Positions 55,447 through 64,000 of a stretch of DNA of 64,000 nucleotides are shown here, piece after piece. The notes beneath the pieces were generated by a model, which worked only from the letters and a program-made list of their open reading frames with translations, was not told the DNA's origin and searched no databases. How positions within the stretch are numbered: position 1 is the first letter of the stretch; every line of letters begins with the position of its first letter. The stretch spans positions 1 to 64,000 of the forward strand of contig NZ_MSYM01000018.1 of assembly GCF_001938565.1 (NCBI RefSeq), in the 5' to 3' direction. The position numbers and the translations under genes were made by a program. The DNA is from Rhodoferax antarcticus ANT.BR (lineage in GTDB: Bacteria; Pseudomonadota; Gammaproteobacteria; Burkholderiales; Burkholderiaceae_C).

Positions 55447-56411
55447 CCCACTACACCGGCCGCTTCGCCCCCTCCCCCACCGGGCCGCTGCACGCGGGCT
55501 CGCTGGTGGCGGCGCTGGCCAGCTGGCTCGATGCGCGGGCTCACCAGGGCACCTGGCTGGTGCGCATCGAAGACGTGGATACGCCGCGCTGCCTGGCCGG
55601 CATGGACCAGACCATCCTGCAGCAGCTCGCGCTGTGCGGCCTGCACCCAGATCAGCCGGTGCTCTACCAATCGCGCCGAGCAGACGCTTACCAGCAGGCA
55701 CTTGATGCCCTGGTGCAGCGCGGTCTGGCCTATGCCTGTGGCTGCAGCCGCAGAAAAATTGAAGCGACGCTGGCGCAACACGGCGCAGGCAAACCCCGCC
55801 ACGGCGAGCTGATTTACCCCGGTACCTGCCGCGCTGGACGGCACGGCACACAGGCACCAGCGTGGCGGCTGCGTACCGATGTTTATATAAGAAATATGCC
55901 TCTAGCCCTTATCAATAAAGCGCTGGTAGCTCCTGATTCAATAGTATTCTCAACCCTGCCTGCAGCTACTGCCGAGCCGATAGTCGGGCCTATCACTTGG
56001 TCAGACCGGCGTCTGGGCACCCAGCAGCAGGATGTCGCCGCCACGGTGGGTGACTTTGTGGTGAAGCGCTCTGACGCCTGCTTTGCCTACCAGCTGGCGG
56101 TGGTGGTGGACGACGCCGCCCAAGGCACCACCAACGTGGTGCGCGGCGAAGACCTCACCGACAACACCGCCCGGCAAATCTTGCTGCAGCGTGCGCTGGG
56201 TCTGCCCACACCGCGCTACCTGCACACGCCGCTGGTATTGGGGGCCAATGGCGAAAAGCTCTCCAAACAAAATGGCGCCGTCGCCCTGGATTTACAGCAG
56301 CCACTCACCGCGCTCAACGCTGCAGCCCAGGTGCTGGGTTTGGCGGCATGCACCAGCACAGTGCCACAGGCGCTATTGGCCTGGACCCGCCAGTGGAAAA
56401 CCCTGTGGTAA
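55443..56411 (+). CDS. gluQ: Glutamyl-Q tRNA(Asp) synthetase
   Basis: Glutamylates queuosine at position 34 of tRNA-Asp. Its 322 residues have the HIGH-like GPLHAGSL, the zinc-site YACGCS and YPGTCR, and the KLSKQNGA loop. A GTG start overlaps the previous stop. Residues about 147-170 ([21 protein letters not shown]) are encoded by a dispersed repeat. It sits in the segment before GDFVVKRSD, where homologues usually have a much shorter stretch, so the enzyme carries an in-frame insert and is longer than usual. Confidence 0.93.
   Translation: MTHYTGRFAPSPTGPLHAGSLVAALASWLDARAHQGTWLVRIEDVDTPRCLAGMDQTILQQLALCGLHPDQPVLYQSRRADAYQQALDALVQRGLAYACGCSRRKIEATLAQHGAGKPRHGELIYPGTCRAGRHGTQAPAWRLRTDVYIRNMPLALINKALVAPDSIVFSTLPAATAEPIVGPITWSDRRLGTQQQDVAATVGDFVVKRSDACFAYQLAVVVDDAAQGTTNVVRGEDLTDNTARQILLQRALGLPTPRYLHTPLVLGANGEKLSKQNGAVALDLQQPLTALNAAAQVLGLAACTSTVPQALLAWTRQWKTLW
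55881..55952 (-). repeat. Dispersed repeat inside gluQ
   Basis: Reverse-orientation full copy: TTATATAAG, GCCTCTAGCCCTTATC, AATAAAGCGCTGGTAGCTCC and ATTCAATAGTATT. It is read in frame in the tilS/ppiA phase (CTA GCC CTT). This is the best-preserved intragenic copy. Confidence 0.92.
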
Positions 56412-56477
56412 CGACCACCAGCAGAGGTTTCCAAAGCGCCTGAGCGCGCCCATAATGGTGGGAAAACCTCATCCCCC

Positions 56478-59366
56478 ATGACCCAGCCCTTGACAGCCAC
56501 TCTGCGATTCGTGGGCCACACTAGCCCGCAGGTGATCGCCGCCAGCGAATCCATCAGCGCTCTGCTGGGTTTTGCCGCAGCGCAGTTTCTGGATGGCTCG
56601 GTCACTTGGACCGCGTTGGTACACCTTGACGACCAAGACATCACCGAGCGGCTGTTTGCTGAAGATCGTCAACCCGCGCAACGCAGCTGCAACATTCGTC
56701 TGCGGCATCAGGATGGTCGCATCCGTTGCGTCAAGCTGGATTACCGCTGGGAGCAACCAGACGCGCAGCCCGCTGTACTTGAACTGCAGCTCACTGATGA
56801 GCAAGCTCAGCAAGCACTGGCTGAAAACGAGCACCGGTTCAAGACCATTTTTGATCAATTGCCCGCCGTTTCGGTGCAAGGCTACAACCGGGCGCGCCAG
56901 GTTATCTTCTGGAACCATGCCAGCGAAATTTTGTACGGCTACACCCGTGAGCAAGCCATGGGCCAACGCTTGGAAGAGCTGATCATCCCGCAGCCGATGC
57001 GCCAGGCCGTGGCTGGTTTCGTCACCGACTGGACCAACGGCGGGTCGGCCATTCCCGCCGCAGAACTGACACTGCAAAACGCCAAGGGTCAGCCGGTGGA
57101 GGTTTTCTCCAGCCACGTGATGTTTACCGACACCCAGGGCGAGCCTGAAATGTATTGCGTGGACACCGATATCTCGCAGCGCAAGCAGGCTGACCAAGGC
57201 TTGCGCGCCAGCGAATCGTTTTTGCGCACCATCATTGATGAAATTCCCGACCCACTGGTTTTAAAGGACCAGCAGGGCAATTTTCTACTCTGCAATCAGG
57301 CTACGGCCAGGTTGTACAACACCACGCCCGCGGCGATGGTAGGCAAACACGATGGTGACTTTGGCGTTCCCCAGGATCTGGCCGACGCTATGCGCAAGAG
57401 TACGCTGGCCATCATGGCCCGGGGCGTGGCCGACATCGTTTTCGAGGACAGCCGTGACGCCGCCACCGGCGAACTGCGCCACTACCGCTCCATCAAAAAA
57501 CCACTGAAGGACTGCAACGGGCAAGACCAGATTCTGGTCGTGGCGCAAGACATCACCGATGTAATTCGGGTGCAACGCCAGCTCAAGGAGAGTGAGCTGC
57601 GCCTGCTGCATGTGCTGGAGGTCACCCGGGAAAGCATCTGGGACTGGCACTTGCCCAGCGGCACGGTGCAGCATAACCGCCAGTGGTTCGAGGCCTTGTG
57701 CTACGCCGAGGGTGAAATCGCCTCGACCATGCAAAGTTTTGTGTCGCTGATCCACCCGGATGACCGCGCACAGGTCAGCCAGCGCATCAACGACCTGCTT
57801 GAGGGCACGGTGACCCAGTACAACTCAGAGCACCGCATGCTGCGCAAAGACGGTCAAGCCATCTGGGTGCGTGACCGCGGCCAGGTAGTGCAGCGCGATG
57901 CACAGGACAAGCCTGAGCGCCTGGTGGGCAGCTTCACCGACATCACCCTGCAGAAGGCGCAGCAGCAGTATCTGGAGCGCATTGCCCACTACGACGACCT
58001 CACCGACCTGCCGAATCGGGTGCTGCTAGCTGACCGCATGCACCAGGCCATGCTGCAGGCCAAGCGCCGTGGCACCCGCATCGCGGTGGTGTACCTGGAT
58101 CTGGACGGCTTCAAAGCCATCAACGACCGCCACGGACACGCCATGGGCGACCGGCTGCTGGCAGAGATTGCCACACGCCTGAAGCTCGTGCTGCGCGAGG
58201 GCGACACCATCGCCCGCCTGGGCGGTGACGAGTTTGTGGCGGTGCTGGTAGATTTGGCAGACGTGGATGACAGCCTTGCGCTGGTTGACCGATTACTGCA
58301 GGGCGCCTCGCACCCCACGGTACTCGACGACATGACCCTCAATGTGTCGGCCAGCATGGGAGTAAGTTTTTACCCGCAGACCGATGACACCGACGCTGAT
58401 CAATTGCTGCGCCAGGCCGACCAAGCCATGTATGGCGCCAAACTCGCCGGCAAAAACCGCTACCAACTGTTTGATGCCGAGCACGATCGCACCTTGCGTG
58501 TCAAAAATGAGTCCATCGGGCGCGTGCACCAGGCGCTGGCACAGCAGGAGTTTGTGCTGTATTACCAGCCCAAGGTCAACCTGCGCACAGGAAAGGTGGT
58601 GGGCGCCGAGGCCTTGATACGCTGGCAGCACCCTGAGCGCGGCTTACTCGCACCGGCGGCTTTTCTGGCGGATATTGAAGGGCATGCGCTGGGTATTGCG
58701 CTGGGTGAGTGGGTGATCAGTACCGCACTGCAGCAGATCGAAACCTGGTCTGCCCAGGCACTGAACCTGGCTGTGAGCGTCAACATTGCCGCGCACCATT
58801 TGCAGCAGGCCAATTTTGCCAAACGCCTCACCAGCCTGATGGCAGCGCACCCCAGGGTGCCCCATGGCCAGCTAGAGCTGGAAGTGCTGGAAACCACCGC
58901 GCTCGAAGAGCTTGACGCCGTTGTCCAGGTCATGCTTGAGTGCGCGCAATTGGGCGTGAGCTTTGCCCTCGATGACTTTGGCACCGGCTACTCCAGCCTG
59001 GCGTATCTGAAACGCCTGCCCGCGCACACCCTGAAGATTGACCAGTGTTTCATTCGTGACATGCTTGACGATCCGGAAGACCGGGCCATCGTTGAAGGCG
59101 TGCTGGGGCTTGCCAAAGCCTTTAGTCGCCAAGCCGTGGCAGAGGGGGCAGAAACCCAAGCACATTGCAAGATGTTGCTGCAGTTGGGGTGCGACTTGGC
59201 GCAAGGCTACGGCATTGCCCGCCCGATGCCCGCCGAGCAGATGCCACAGTGGTGCGCCAACTGGCGCCCCGACCCGGCCTGGGGACGGACGAGCGTCACT
59301 CGGTGTGATGCAGATGCCGCAGGTCAAGGCACTGCCGTCATCGTCTTGGCAAAGGCCTCAAGTTGA
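56478..59366 (+). CDS. PAS-GGDEF-EAL c-di-GMP enzyme
   Basis: A 962-residue protein with several PAS domains (about 1-490), GGDEF (about 505-660; ARLGGDEFVAVL intact) and EAL (about 680-930; GAEALIRWQHP, VSVNIAAHHL, LEVLETTAL, DDFGTGYSSLAYLKRL, KIDQ). Both catalytic signatures are present, so it could make or break c-di-GMP. It is cytoplasmic; no membrane segment was seen. Its end overlaps the convergent GGDEF-EAL gene by 43 bp. Confidence 0.93.
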   Translation: MTQPLTATLRFVGHTSPQVIAASESISALLGFAAAQFLDGSVTWTALVHLDDQDITERLFAEDRQPAQRSCNIRLRHQDGRIRCVKLDYRWEQPDAQPAVLELQLTDEQAQQALAENEHRFKTIFDQLPAVSVQGYNRARQVIFWNHASEILYGYTREQAMGQRLEELIIPQPMRQAVAGFVTDWTNGGSAIPAAELTLQNAKGQPVEVFSSHVMFTDTQGEPEMYCVDTDISQRKQADQGLRASESFLRTIIDEIPDPLVLKDQQGNFLLCNQATARLYNTTPAAMVGKHDGDFGVPQDLADAMRKSTLAIMARGVADIVFEDSRDAATGELRHYRSIKKPLKDCNGQDQILVVAQDITDVIRVQRQLKESELRLLHVLEVTRESIWDWHLPSGTVQHNRQWFEALCYAEGEIASTMQSFVSLIHPDDRAQVSQRINDLLEGTVTQYNSEHRMLRKDGQAIWVRDRGQVVQRDAQDKPERLVGSFTDITLQKAQQQYLERIAHYDDLTDLPNRVLLADRMHQAMLQAKRRGTRIAVVYLDLDGFKAINDRHGHAMGDRLLAEIATRLKLVLREGDTIARLGGDEFVAVLVDLADVDDSLALVDRLLQGASHPTVLDDMTLNVSASMGVSFYPQTDDTDADQLLRQADQAMYGAKLAGKNRYQLFDAEHDRTLRVKNESIGRVHQALAQQEFVLYYQPKVNLRTGKVVGAEALIRWQHPERGLLAPAAFLADIEGHALGIALGEWVISTALQQIETWSAQALNLAVSVNIAAHHLQQANFAKRLTSLMAAHPRVPHGQLELEVLETTALEELDAVVQVMLECAQLGVSFALDDFGTGYSSLAYLKRLPAHTLKIDQCFIRDMLDDPEDRAIVEGVLGLAKAFSRQAVAEGAETQAHCKMLLQLGCDLAQGYGIARPMPAEQMPQWCANWRPDPAWGRTSVTRCDADAAGQGTAVIVLAKASS

Positions 59367-61993
59367 TCCACCGGCAGCGGCTTGCTGAAGTAGTAGCCCT
59401 GCGCCTCGTCACAGCCTTGCAAACGCAAGAAGGCCAGCTGACCGGGTGTCTCGACACCTTCGGCAATCGTTTGCATTCCCAAGCTGCTGGCCAGGTTGAT
59501 GACGGCGGTAACGATGGCGCGGTCGTCCTTGTCGTCGCCAATATCACGCACAAACGACTGGTCGATCTTCAGCTTGGACACCTTGAATTTCTTCAGGTAA
59601 CTCAAAGACGAGTAACCGGTGCCAAAGTCGTCAATCGACAGGCGCACGCCCTGCTCGTGCAACTGGTTCATCAGTGCAATGGCGGCGGTCGGGTTGTCCA
59701 TGGCCATGGCTTCTGTCAGCTCCAGCTCCAGATACTGGGCCGGCAGGCCCGCCATTTGCAGCGTCTGCATCACCAAGGCCAGCAGATCGGGATGGCGAAA
59801 CTGCACGGTTGACAGATTCACCGACATCACCATCGGTTTCATGCCAGCGTCCAACCAGGCTTTCATCTGCGTCACCGCAGTGCGCAACACCCATTCGCCA
59901 ATGGCAAGAATCTGCCCGCTATCCTCAGCAATCGGGATGAATTCGCTCGGCGCTACCGCCCCGAATTCCGGGTGCTGCCAGCGTATCAGGGCCTCAACGC
60001 CCACCATATGGCCGTCCTGCAGAGAGATTTGCGGCTGGTAGTGCAGCAGAAATTCACCTCGCGTCAGGCCAAAATACAAGGCATTGCTGAGCTGCAGCCT
60101 GCGCGCCGAGTGGGACTGCATCTCGGGCGTGAAAAAGCAAAAATTGTTGTGGCTGGAGCGTTTGATGCGGTACATCGCGATGTCGGCGTTTTTGGACAAC
60201 GTCTCGAAATCGTCGCCATCGTGCGGATACAGCGCAATGCCGATTGACAAGGTGCTGACCAACTCATGGTCATCAATGATGAAGGGCTCGGCCATGACGG
60301 ACAGCACCTTCAAGGCCATCTGGCTGGCACTTTCCTCGGTTGCCGAGGGCAGCAGCAGGATGAATTCATCACCCCCCATGCGTGACAGTGTGTCGCCCGC
60401 ACTCAGCACGCCTGCCAGTCGCTGGCTCACCTGCACCAGCAGACGGTCGCCAATGGTGTGCCCCAGCGTATCGTTAACGTTCTTGAAATGGTCCAGGTCA
60501 AGAAACATCAAGGCCAGACTCTCGCCGTTGCGCTGCGCCAGCTGCCGCACAAACTCAAAACGCTCTTGCAATTGACTGCGGTTGGGCAAACCGGTGAGTT
60601 GGTCAAAATGTGCCAGTTGGTTAATGCGCTCTTGCGCCAGCCGGATGTCGCTCATGTCACGGGTCATCGAAAGAATGCAGTCCACATTGTCAAAGCGCAC
60701 CAAGGCGGCGGACATTAACGCGGTCGCCACAGTGCCGTCCTTGCGACAAAACTCCACCTCCATGTTGTAGCAGTGGCCATCGCGGTTCAAAGCCCGCTTC
60801 AACCGATGGCGATCTGCAGGACACCGCCAGATATTGATCTCCTGCGAGGTTTTGCCAATCACCTCGTCCGCCGTCCAGCCGCTCAAGCGCTCAAACCCTT
60901 CATTCACGTCAATGTACAGGCCGTCGCTCAGGCGGTTGATGTTGACGCTGTCCGGGCTGGTATGAAAAACCCTGCGGTAGCGCTCTTCACTGTCCTGCAA
61001 GGCCATTTGCACCCGGTTGCGCTCCCGCTCATCGGCAAAGCGCGCCAGCGCAAAGCTGATGTCTTGCGCTATTTCCAGCAACAAGGCCTGTGCCGAGTCG
61101 TCAAACGCATTGACGGTACCCGAATAAACCGACAGCACCCCATACATGGCGCCATGGCAGGTCAACGGCAGGCCCGCCACGCTGGCCCAGCCAAACTCAC
61201 TGGCGCGGGCGCGCCAGGCTTGCGCCCGAGGGTCATGCAGAAAATCCTGAAACCAGACCGGCCGCGCCTCACGAAATGCGGTACCCACCGGCCCCTGACC
61301 GCTGGGTTGATTGGCGTGCGGTGTGATCAAAATATCTTGCAAGTAAGCTGTGCCCTCACCACTTGAGGCCACTGGCACGATCAAGCCGGTGGCCGCATTC
61401 AACGTCCCAATCCAGGCCATTTTCATGCCGCCGTAGTTCACTGCGTCAGCACAGATGATGGGAAAAAGTTCAGCCGCGCTGGTGCAGCGCAGAATAGCTT
61501 GGTTGCATTGGCTCAAGGCGGCATAAAGGTCGGTCAGGCGCTGCAGCTTGTGCTCGGAAGCCACGCGTTGGGTCACATTGCGCGCCAGCACAATAAAACT
61601 CACCGAGCGGCCCGCACCGTTGCTTTTGCGGGAAATTGACAGCTCAAACCAACGGTGGCCCGCTGGCAACCTCAGCTCAATCAACCGCCCAGTCGAAAAA
61701 CCTAAGGTGTTGGCCTCTTGCAGCGCGGCCATGCAGGCGTCGGCAGGGATGGCTGGCATGACCTCATGCACTGTTTTGCCCAGCAGGGTCTCAGGCGGCA
61801 CGGCCAGCAAGTCAGCCCGTGGCGAGTGGTAGTCAAGGTAGCGGCCATCCAGATCAAGCTCAAACAATGCGTCTGGCAGGGTGTCCAAAATCGCCAACAA
61901 ACGGCGCTCAAAACTAGCGGCTTCGGCGGAACAAGCGCCTGGATTGACGGGAGCGGCAAGACGAGGGGGTTCGGCGGGACTGGATGGCAACAT
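59324..61993 (-). CDS. PAS-GAF-PAS-GGDEF-EAL c-di-GMP enzyme
   Basis: An 889-residue protein: PAS (about 30-150), GAF (about 155-320), PAS (about 325-445), GGDEF (about 450-610; LSRMGGDEFILLLP) and EAL (about 630-880; GVEALIRWQHP, MSVNLSTVQF, LELELTEAMAM, DDFGTGYSSLSYLKKF, KIDQSFVRDIGDD). Both catalytic centres look intact. It is convergent with the PAS-GGDEF-EAL gene, and the two 3' ends overlap. Confidence 0.93.
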   Translation of the reverse strand: MLPSSPAEPPRLAAPVNPGACSAEAASFERRLLAILDTLPDALFELDLDGRYLDYHSPRADLLAVPPETLLGKTVHEVMPAIPADACMAALQEANTLGFSTGRLIELRLPAGHRWFELSISRKSNGAGRSVSFIVLARNVTQRVASEHKLQRLTDLYAALSQCNQAILRCTSAAELFPIICADAVNYGGMKMAWIGTLNAATGLIVPVASSGEGTAYLQDILITPHANQPSGQGPVGTAFREARPVWFQDFLHDPRAQAWRARASEFGWASVAGLPLTCHGAMYGVLSVYSGTVNAFDDSAQALLLEIAQDISFALARFADERERNRVQMALQDSEERYRRVFHTSPDSVNINRLSDGLYIDVNEGFERLSGWTADEVIGKTSQEINIWRCPADRHRLKRALNRDGHCYNMEVEFCRKDGTVATALMSAALVRFDNVDCILSMTRDMSDIRLAQERINQLAHFDQLTGLPNRSQLQERFEFVRQLAQRNGESLALMFLDLDHFKNVNDTLGHTIGDRLLVQVSQRLAGVLSAGDTLSRMGGDEFILLLPSATEESASQMALKVLSVMAEPFIIDDHELVSTLSIGIALYPHDGDDFETLSKNADIAMYRIKRSSHNNFCFFTPEMQSHSARRLQLSNALYFGLTRGEFLLHYQPQISLQDGHMVGVEALIRWQHPEFGAVAPSEFIPIAEDSGQILAIGEWVLRTAVTQMKAWLDAGMKPMVMSVNLSTVQFRHPDLLALVMQTLQMAGLPAQYLELELTEAMAMDNPTAAIALMNQLHEQGVRLSIDDFGTGYSSLSYLKKFKVSKLKIDQSFVRDIGDDKDDRAIVTAVINLASSLGMQTIAEGVETPGQLAFLRLQGCDEAQGYYFSKPLPVDQLEAFAKTMTAVP

Positions 61994-62121
61994 ATCAAAC
62001 GTCCATTTTCACTCTTTTTAGTAAGGTTTTACTCTTTTTAACAGACGGCTTTACCCTTAGTGTTCAGACGGCAGACGTCGCCTGAAACCTACAATCCGGC
62101 CTCACTTTGAGCGTATGCACT

Positions 62122-62877
62122 ATGACCCCAGACCCCACCCCCGAGACCACTGCGCTGCAGCACCGGGTCATTCGCAGCTTTGTCAAACGCACCGGGCGCA
62201 CCACCTCAGGGCAACACAAAGCTTTGACTGAACTGGGGCCCAGGTTCTTGCTCCCCTACCAAGAATCTACTCTTGATTTTGTAGCTGCTTACGCAGACAG
62301 TACAAGGGCTACAGGCCAAAATAGCATCAAACCGCAGCCGCTGATTCTGGAGATCGGCTTTGGTATGGGTGAAGCCACAGCGCACATTGCCGCGCTGCTG
62401 CCAGAGACAAACTTCCTGTGCTGTGAGGTGCATGACCCGGGTGTGGGCGCACTGCTCAAGCGTATCGGTGAGCAAGACCTGCACAACATCCGCATCTGCG
62501 CGCATGACGCAGTGGAGGTGATTGACCACATGCTGCCCGAGCAATGTCTGGACGGCATCCACATCTTTTTCCCCGACCCCTGGCACAAGGCGCGCCACAA
62601 CAAGCGCCGCCTGATCCAAAGCCCGCTCATTGCCAAGCTGGCACCGCGCCTGAAGGTGGGCGGATACATCCACTGCGCCACCGACTGGCAAGAATATGCC
62701 GAGCAGATTTTGCAGGTGCTGACCGAGGAACCACTGCTGAAAAACACCGCGTTGGCCGCCCACCCTGAGTTGCAAGGCTACGCCCCCAAGCCGTATTACC
62801 GACCACTGACCAAGTTTGAAAACCGCGGCCTGAAACTTGGTCACGGCGTCTGGGACCTGGTTTTTGAGCGGGTTTAA
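62122..62877 (+). CDS. trmB: tRNA (guanine-N7)-methyltransferase
   Basis: Methylates G46 of tRNA using SAM. Its 251 residues include [13 protein letters not shown], the SAM motif [34 protein letters not shown] and [10 protein letters not shown]. Residues about 49-71 ([20 protein letters not shown]) come from a dispersed repeat just before the SAM motif. ATG at 62122 is preferred to an upstream TTG. The next gene starts inside its end. Confidence 0.95.
   Translation: MTPDPTPETTALQHRVIRSFVKRTGRTTSGQHKALTELGPRFLLPYQESTLDFVAAYADSTRATGQNSIKPQPLILEIGFGMGEATAHIAALLPETNFLCCEVHDPGVGALLKRIGEQDLHNIRICAHDAVEVIDHMLPEQCLDGIHIFFPDPWHKARHNKRRLIQSPLIAKLAPRLKVGGYIHCATDWQEYAEQILQVLTEEPLLKNTALAAHPELQGYAPKPYYRPLTKFENRGLKLGHGVWDLVFERV
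62266..62332 (+). repeat. Dispersed repeat inside trmB
   Basis: TTGATTTTGTAGCTGCTTAC, GCAGACAGTACAAGGGC and TACAGGCC with terminal AATAGCATCAAA. It is read forward in the GTA GCT GCT ... AGG GCT phase, as in the second DUF748 copy. Confidence 0.82.
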
Positions 62878-63769
62878 ACCTCCCACCTTAAACGGTATTG
62901 GCCCCAGCTGCGTTGGCCTGCCCGCTGGGCCGTGGCCGACGCTAATCGACTTTTTGACCGAGCGCTTTCCCAACGTCGCACCCGCCACCTGGCTGGCACG
63001 CATGGCCCGTGGCGACGTGTTTGACGAGCTTGGCGCAGCCATCACCCCCCAGCAGGCCAGCCAGCCACCCTACCCCGCCAACACCCGCCTGTATTACTAC
63101 CGCGACGTGCCGGATGAGCCGCATATCCCGTTTGAGGAAGTGGTGCTGTACCAGGACGAGCACCTGCTGGTGGTGGACAAGCCACACTTTTTGCCGGTGG
63201 TGCCCTCGGGTGGGTATTTGCGCGAAACGGTGTTGGTGCGCCTCAAACACAAGCTGGGGTTGGCTGATCTGGTGCCGATTCACCGCATTGACCGCGACAC
63301 CGCAGGACTGGTGATGTTTTCCAAACAACCCGCCAGCCGCGCTGCCTACGCTGCGCTATTTAGCCGCCATCAGGTGCGCAAGACTTACCACGCCATTGCC
63401 CCCTGGCGCGCTGATGTGCCCCTGCCGCAGTTGCGCCAAAGCCGCATCCGGGAGGCTGGGCATTTCATGCTGCAGCACGAAGTGCCTGGCCCGGTGAACG
63501 CCATCACGCAGATTAATGTGCTGGAGGTGCGCGGTGACTTGGCCCGCTACGCGCTCAAACCCGTTACCGGACAGCGGCACCAGTTGCGTGTGCACATGCT
63601 GGCACTTGGCTTGCCCATTTTGAACGACGGGCTGTACCCCACGCTGACCCCCGAGGGTCAGATGGACCACGCCCACCCGCTGCAACTGCTGGCCCGGGAG
63701 CTGGTTTTTACCGACCCGGTGAACTTGGCCGAGCGGCATTTTGTGAGCCAGCGCCAGCTGATGTTCTGA
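62864..63769 (+). CDS. RluA-family pseudouridine synthase
   Basis: Makes pseudouridine in rRNA or tRNA; target not certain. The catalytic aspartate is in [32 protein letters not shown] and [20 protein letters not shown] complete the signature. About 301 residues from a TTG at 62864, which overlaps trmB by 14 bp; an earlier TTG at 62837 is also open, so the start is uncertain. Confidence 0.88.
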   Translation: MSGFKPPTLNGIGPSCVGLPAGPWPTLIDFLTERFPNVAPATWLARMARGDVFDELGAAITPQQASQPPYPANTRLYYYRDVPDEPHIPFEEVVLYQDEHLLVVDKPHFLPVVPSGGYLRETVLVRLKHKLGLADLVPIHRIDRDTAGLVMFSKQPASRAAYAALFSRHQVRKTYHAIAPWRADVPLPQLRQSRIREAGHFMLQHEVPGPVNAITQINVLEVRGDLARYALKPVTGQRHQLRVHMLALGLPILNDGLYPTLTPEGQMDHAHPLQLLARELVFTDPVNLAERHFVSQRQLMF

Positions 63770-63781
63770 ACCGGCAATCGG

Positions 63782-64000
<219 letters not shown>

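Overview
The window looks like chromosomal DNA of a Burkholderiales bacterium, most likely family Comamonadaceae (Rhodoferax/Polaromonas-like). That placement is an inference from high GC, the gene order accA-tilS-lysC-tRNA-Ser, the protein sequences, the glyA ZTP riboswitch and the riboflavin/nusB/tol order; no database search was run. About 45 protein genes, one tRNA, two riboswitches, one insertion sequence, one pseudogene and two kinds of dispersed repeat can be supported.

Layout. 0.1-6 kb (minus strand): tRNA-Ser(GCU), lysC, tilS, accA, a DNA-3-methyladenine glycosylase and cysS. 6.2-10.6 kb (plus): a TPR protein, an L,D-transpeptidase, periplasmic and cytosolic cyclophilins, and lpxH. 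10.6-17.4 kb (minus): a DUF349 protein with an RGG-like linker and a giant AsmA-like DUF748 protein. 17.7-20.5 kb (plus): a lytic transglycosylase, ZTP-riboswitch-controlled glyA, and nrdR. 20.7-29.5 kb (plus): a minor-pilin cluster (fimT/fimU-like, pilV, pilW, pilX, pilY1, pilE) and a small TonB-C-like protein. 29.5-34 kb is the accessory island: an IS1634-type transposase, a ribD pseudogene, and an AAA-ATPase/PD-(D/E)XK protein lying between the ribD pseudogene and the intact ribD. 34-38 kb: ribD, ribE, ribB-X, ribH, nusB. 38-41.8 kb: an aminotransferase, ybgC, tolQ, tolR, tolA. 41.9-47.9 kb (minus): thiC with its TPP riboswitch, and dnaE. 48-53.5 kb: a compact signalling unit of TonB receptor, substrate-binding-like protein and hybrid histidine kinase, with a convergent LuxR-type regulator. 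53.7-64 kb: a flavodoxin-like protein, a renalase-like FAD enzyme, gluQ, two convergent GGDEF-EAL proteins, trmB, an RluA-like pseudouridine synthase and the start of fadH.

The most striking feature is a family of about 55-75 bp dispersed repeats. The core reads like TAGCTGCTTGCGC, then a short dyad, then AAGGGCTAGAGGC. Six copies are intergenic, often carrying or touching a stop codon. At least seven lie inside coding sequences (tilS, ppiA, the DUF349 gene, the DUF748 gene twice, gluQ, trmB) and are read through in one fixed phase for each orientation. In ppiA the repeat encodes the hydrophobic core of the signal peptide. This resembles in principle the protein-invading palindromic elements of Rickettsia, but in an unrelated lineage. 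The second candidate for new biology is the TonB receptor / substrate-binding protein / hybrid kinase / regulator unit, which has no transporter genes beside it.
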